In this document: in pieces, positions 63,327 to 64,000 of the stretch
Position numbering within the stretch: the first letter of the stretch is position 1
Layout of the letters: each line of letters starts with the position of its first letter
Assembly: GCA_030528555.1 (NCBI GenBank)
Contig: JAUMYQ010000002.1
Coordinates: 62,001 to 126,000 of the forward strand
Length of the DNA: 64,000 bases
Source of the DNA: Porphyromonadaceae bacterium
Lineage (GTDB): Bacteria; Bacteroidota; Bacteroidia; Bacteroidales; Porphyromonadaceae
Reading direction: 5' to 3'
Translations under genes and position numbers: made by a program
Notes under the pieces: model-generated
The model's database searches: none
What the model saw: only the letters and a program-made list of their open reading frames with translations
Told to the model about the DNA's origin: nothing

Positions 63327-64000
63327 ATGAAAATAAAAGATTTAAGTGTGACAAAAGCTTTCGCTCGCTATGGCGTGGCTTTTCTTTCGACTATTGTAGT
63401 GATGACTTCTTTGGGGTGTGAGAAGAAGCCAAGCTGCGTTATTACAGGTAGTGTGGATGGTGCTTCGGATGAGGATTCGGTTTATCTAGAGGTGCTAGAC
63501 AATGGTGAGCTACGGTTCGTTGCTTCGGCCCCAATTACTAACGATACTTTTAGGCTAGAGGGACAGATCGATACGGTTGCGGCCTACTATCTGTCTTGTG
63601 GTACGGAGAGCAATTCGTTCTCTACGCCAATATTTTTGGATGGCCCTAGGGTGACGGTTCGGCTGGAAGAGGCGGCTGAGCGTATTGTAGGCACGCCAGC
63701 CAACGATGCCTACCAAGAGATAAGGTCCAAGGTCAATGAGACTAGGGGCAAGATGATGGCCCTTGAGGCAGATACTACGCTTACGGATGAGGAGCAAAAC
63801 CAGCGGTACGATCAGCTGGATGAGGAGTACGAAGAGATCTTTAGGGATGGGATCAAGAAGAATATCGCTAACAGAGTGGGGCTCTTCCTCTTTAAACAGA
63901 GATATTGGTATAATAATCTAAGGGAGAACCTTGAACTTCTGAGCCAGATACCAAAAGCTTATCATAGTGATCCCGAGCTTGTGGGGCTAAAGGCGATGTT
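63327..64000 (+). CDS. DUF4369-type lipoprotein, N-terminal part (3' truncated by window edge)
   Basis: Open from ATG 63327 to the window end (224 full codons). A signal peptide with lipobox TSLGC puts the Cys at residue 31. The mature part begins KKPSCVITGSVDGASDEDSV, followed by APITNDTFRLEGQI and GPRVTVRLEEAAERIVGTPAND, the beta-sandwich DUF4369 pattern found at the N-terminus of Bacteroidetes TlpA/thioredoxin-like lipoproteins. A coiled-coil-like Glu/Asp-rich stretch follows (residues 135-170). A C-terminal thioredoxin domain would lie beyond the window. The role, thiol-disulfide exchange in the periplasm, is inferred. Confidence 0.83.
   Translation, partial: MKIKDLSVTKAFARYGVAFLSTIVVMTSLGCEKKPSCVITGSVDGASDEDSVYLEVLDNGELRFVASAPITNDTFRLEGQIDTVAAYYLSCGTESNSFSTPIFLDGPRVTVRLEEAAERIVGTPANDAYQEIRSKVNETRGKMMALEADTTLTDEEQNQRYDQLDEEYEEIFRDGIKKNIANRVGLFLFKQRYWYNNLRENLELLSQIPKAYHSDPELVGLKAM

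Overview
The window is a chromosomal segment of a Bacteroidales bacterium, most likely Porphyromonas or a close relative. The grounds are Bacteroidetes-type promoters (TAnnTTTG at -7, TTTG near -33), a type IX secretion type B sorting domain, a fimbrillin-like lipoprotein, DUF5063/DUF4199/DUF4105 families, a PafA-type phosphatase, a single-chain PurL of 1233 residues and a DUF3417-type glucan phosphorylase. No plasmid, prophage, insertion sequence, rRNA or CRISPR array was recognised.

Layout. 1-2.95 kb: CorA 3' end, DUF5063 protein, RNase D-like exonuclease and an RlmI-like methyltransferase. 3.2-5.0 kb: an AT-rich two-gene cassette, a DUF262 protein overlapping a HEPN nuclease, the best candidate for a defence or toxin module. 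5.1-13.3 kb: minus-strand housekeeping block (ECF sigma factor, ApbE, glycosyltransferase, DUF4199, 5-formyl-THF cyclo-ligase, S41 protease, dCMP deaminase, GNAT, DUF2156, rpmH). 13.6-15.7 kb: fimbrillin-like lipoprotein behind a small Trp/Gly-repeat protein, with a candidate promoter whose spacer is mostly a 13-base A/T homopolymer. 16.4-22.1 kb: T9SS cargo, uvrA and an apparently decayed SWIM-SNF2 protein. 22.2-28.5 kb: queC, tRNA-Leu(CAA), lipoprotein, DUF4105/Lnb-like protein and a PafA paralog lacking its catalytic residues. 28.5-41 kb: secA, glucan phosphorylase, HAD hydrolase, RclC-like protein, an E1 alpha/beta pair of a 2-oxoacid dehydrogenase, TPR protein, MscS. 41.3-46.4 kb: mnmD, histidine kinase, pnuC/pnuT, thiamine diphosphokinase, HhH outer-membrane protein. 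47.1-59.1 kb: M23/LysM peptidase, purL, two glycosyltransferases, GH20 hexosaminidase, mnmA, PepSY protein. 59.6-64 kb: small Ala-rich lipoprotein, rimO, PafA phosphatase and a truncated DUF4369 lipoprotein.

How genes work together. purL and the cyclo-ligase serve purine and folate metabolism; mnmA and mnmD modify the tRNA wobble uridine; queC starts queuosine synthesis; the PnuC-family transporter and thiamine diphosphokinase probably form a thiamine salvage pair; secA, the DUF4105 protein and the T9SS cargo belong to envelope export.

The most striking structure outside genes is a family of palindromic intergenic elements (six copies) built from alternating arms with the core GTTCGGGAA. Each sits upstream of a transcription unit and is oriented with the gene it precedes. 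Two subfamilies are distinguished by the downstream module.
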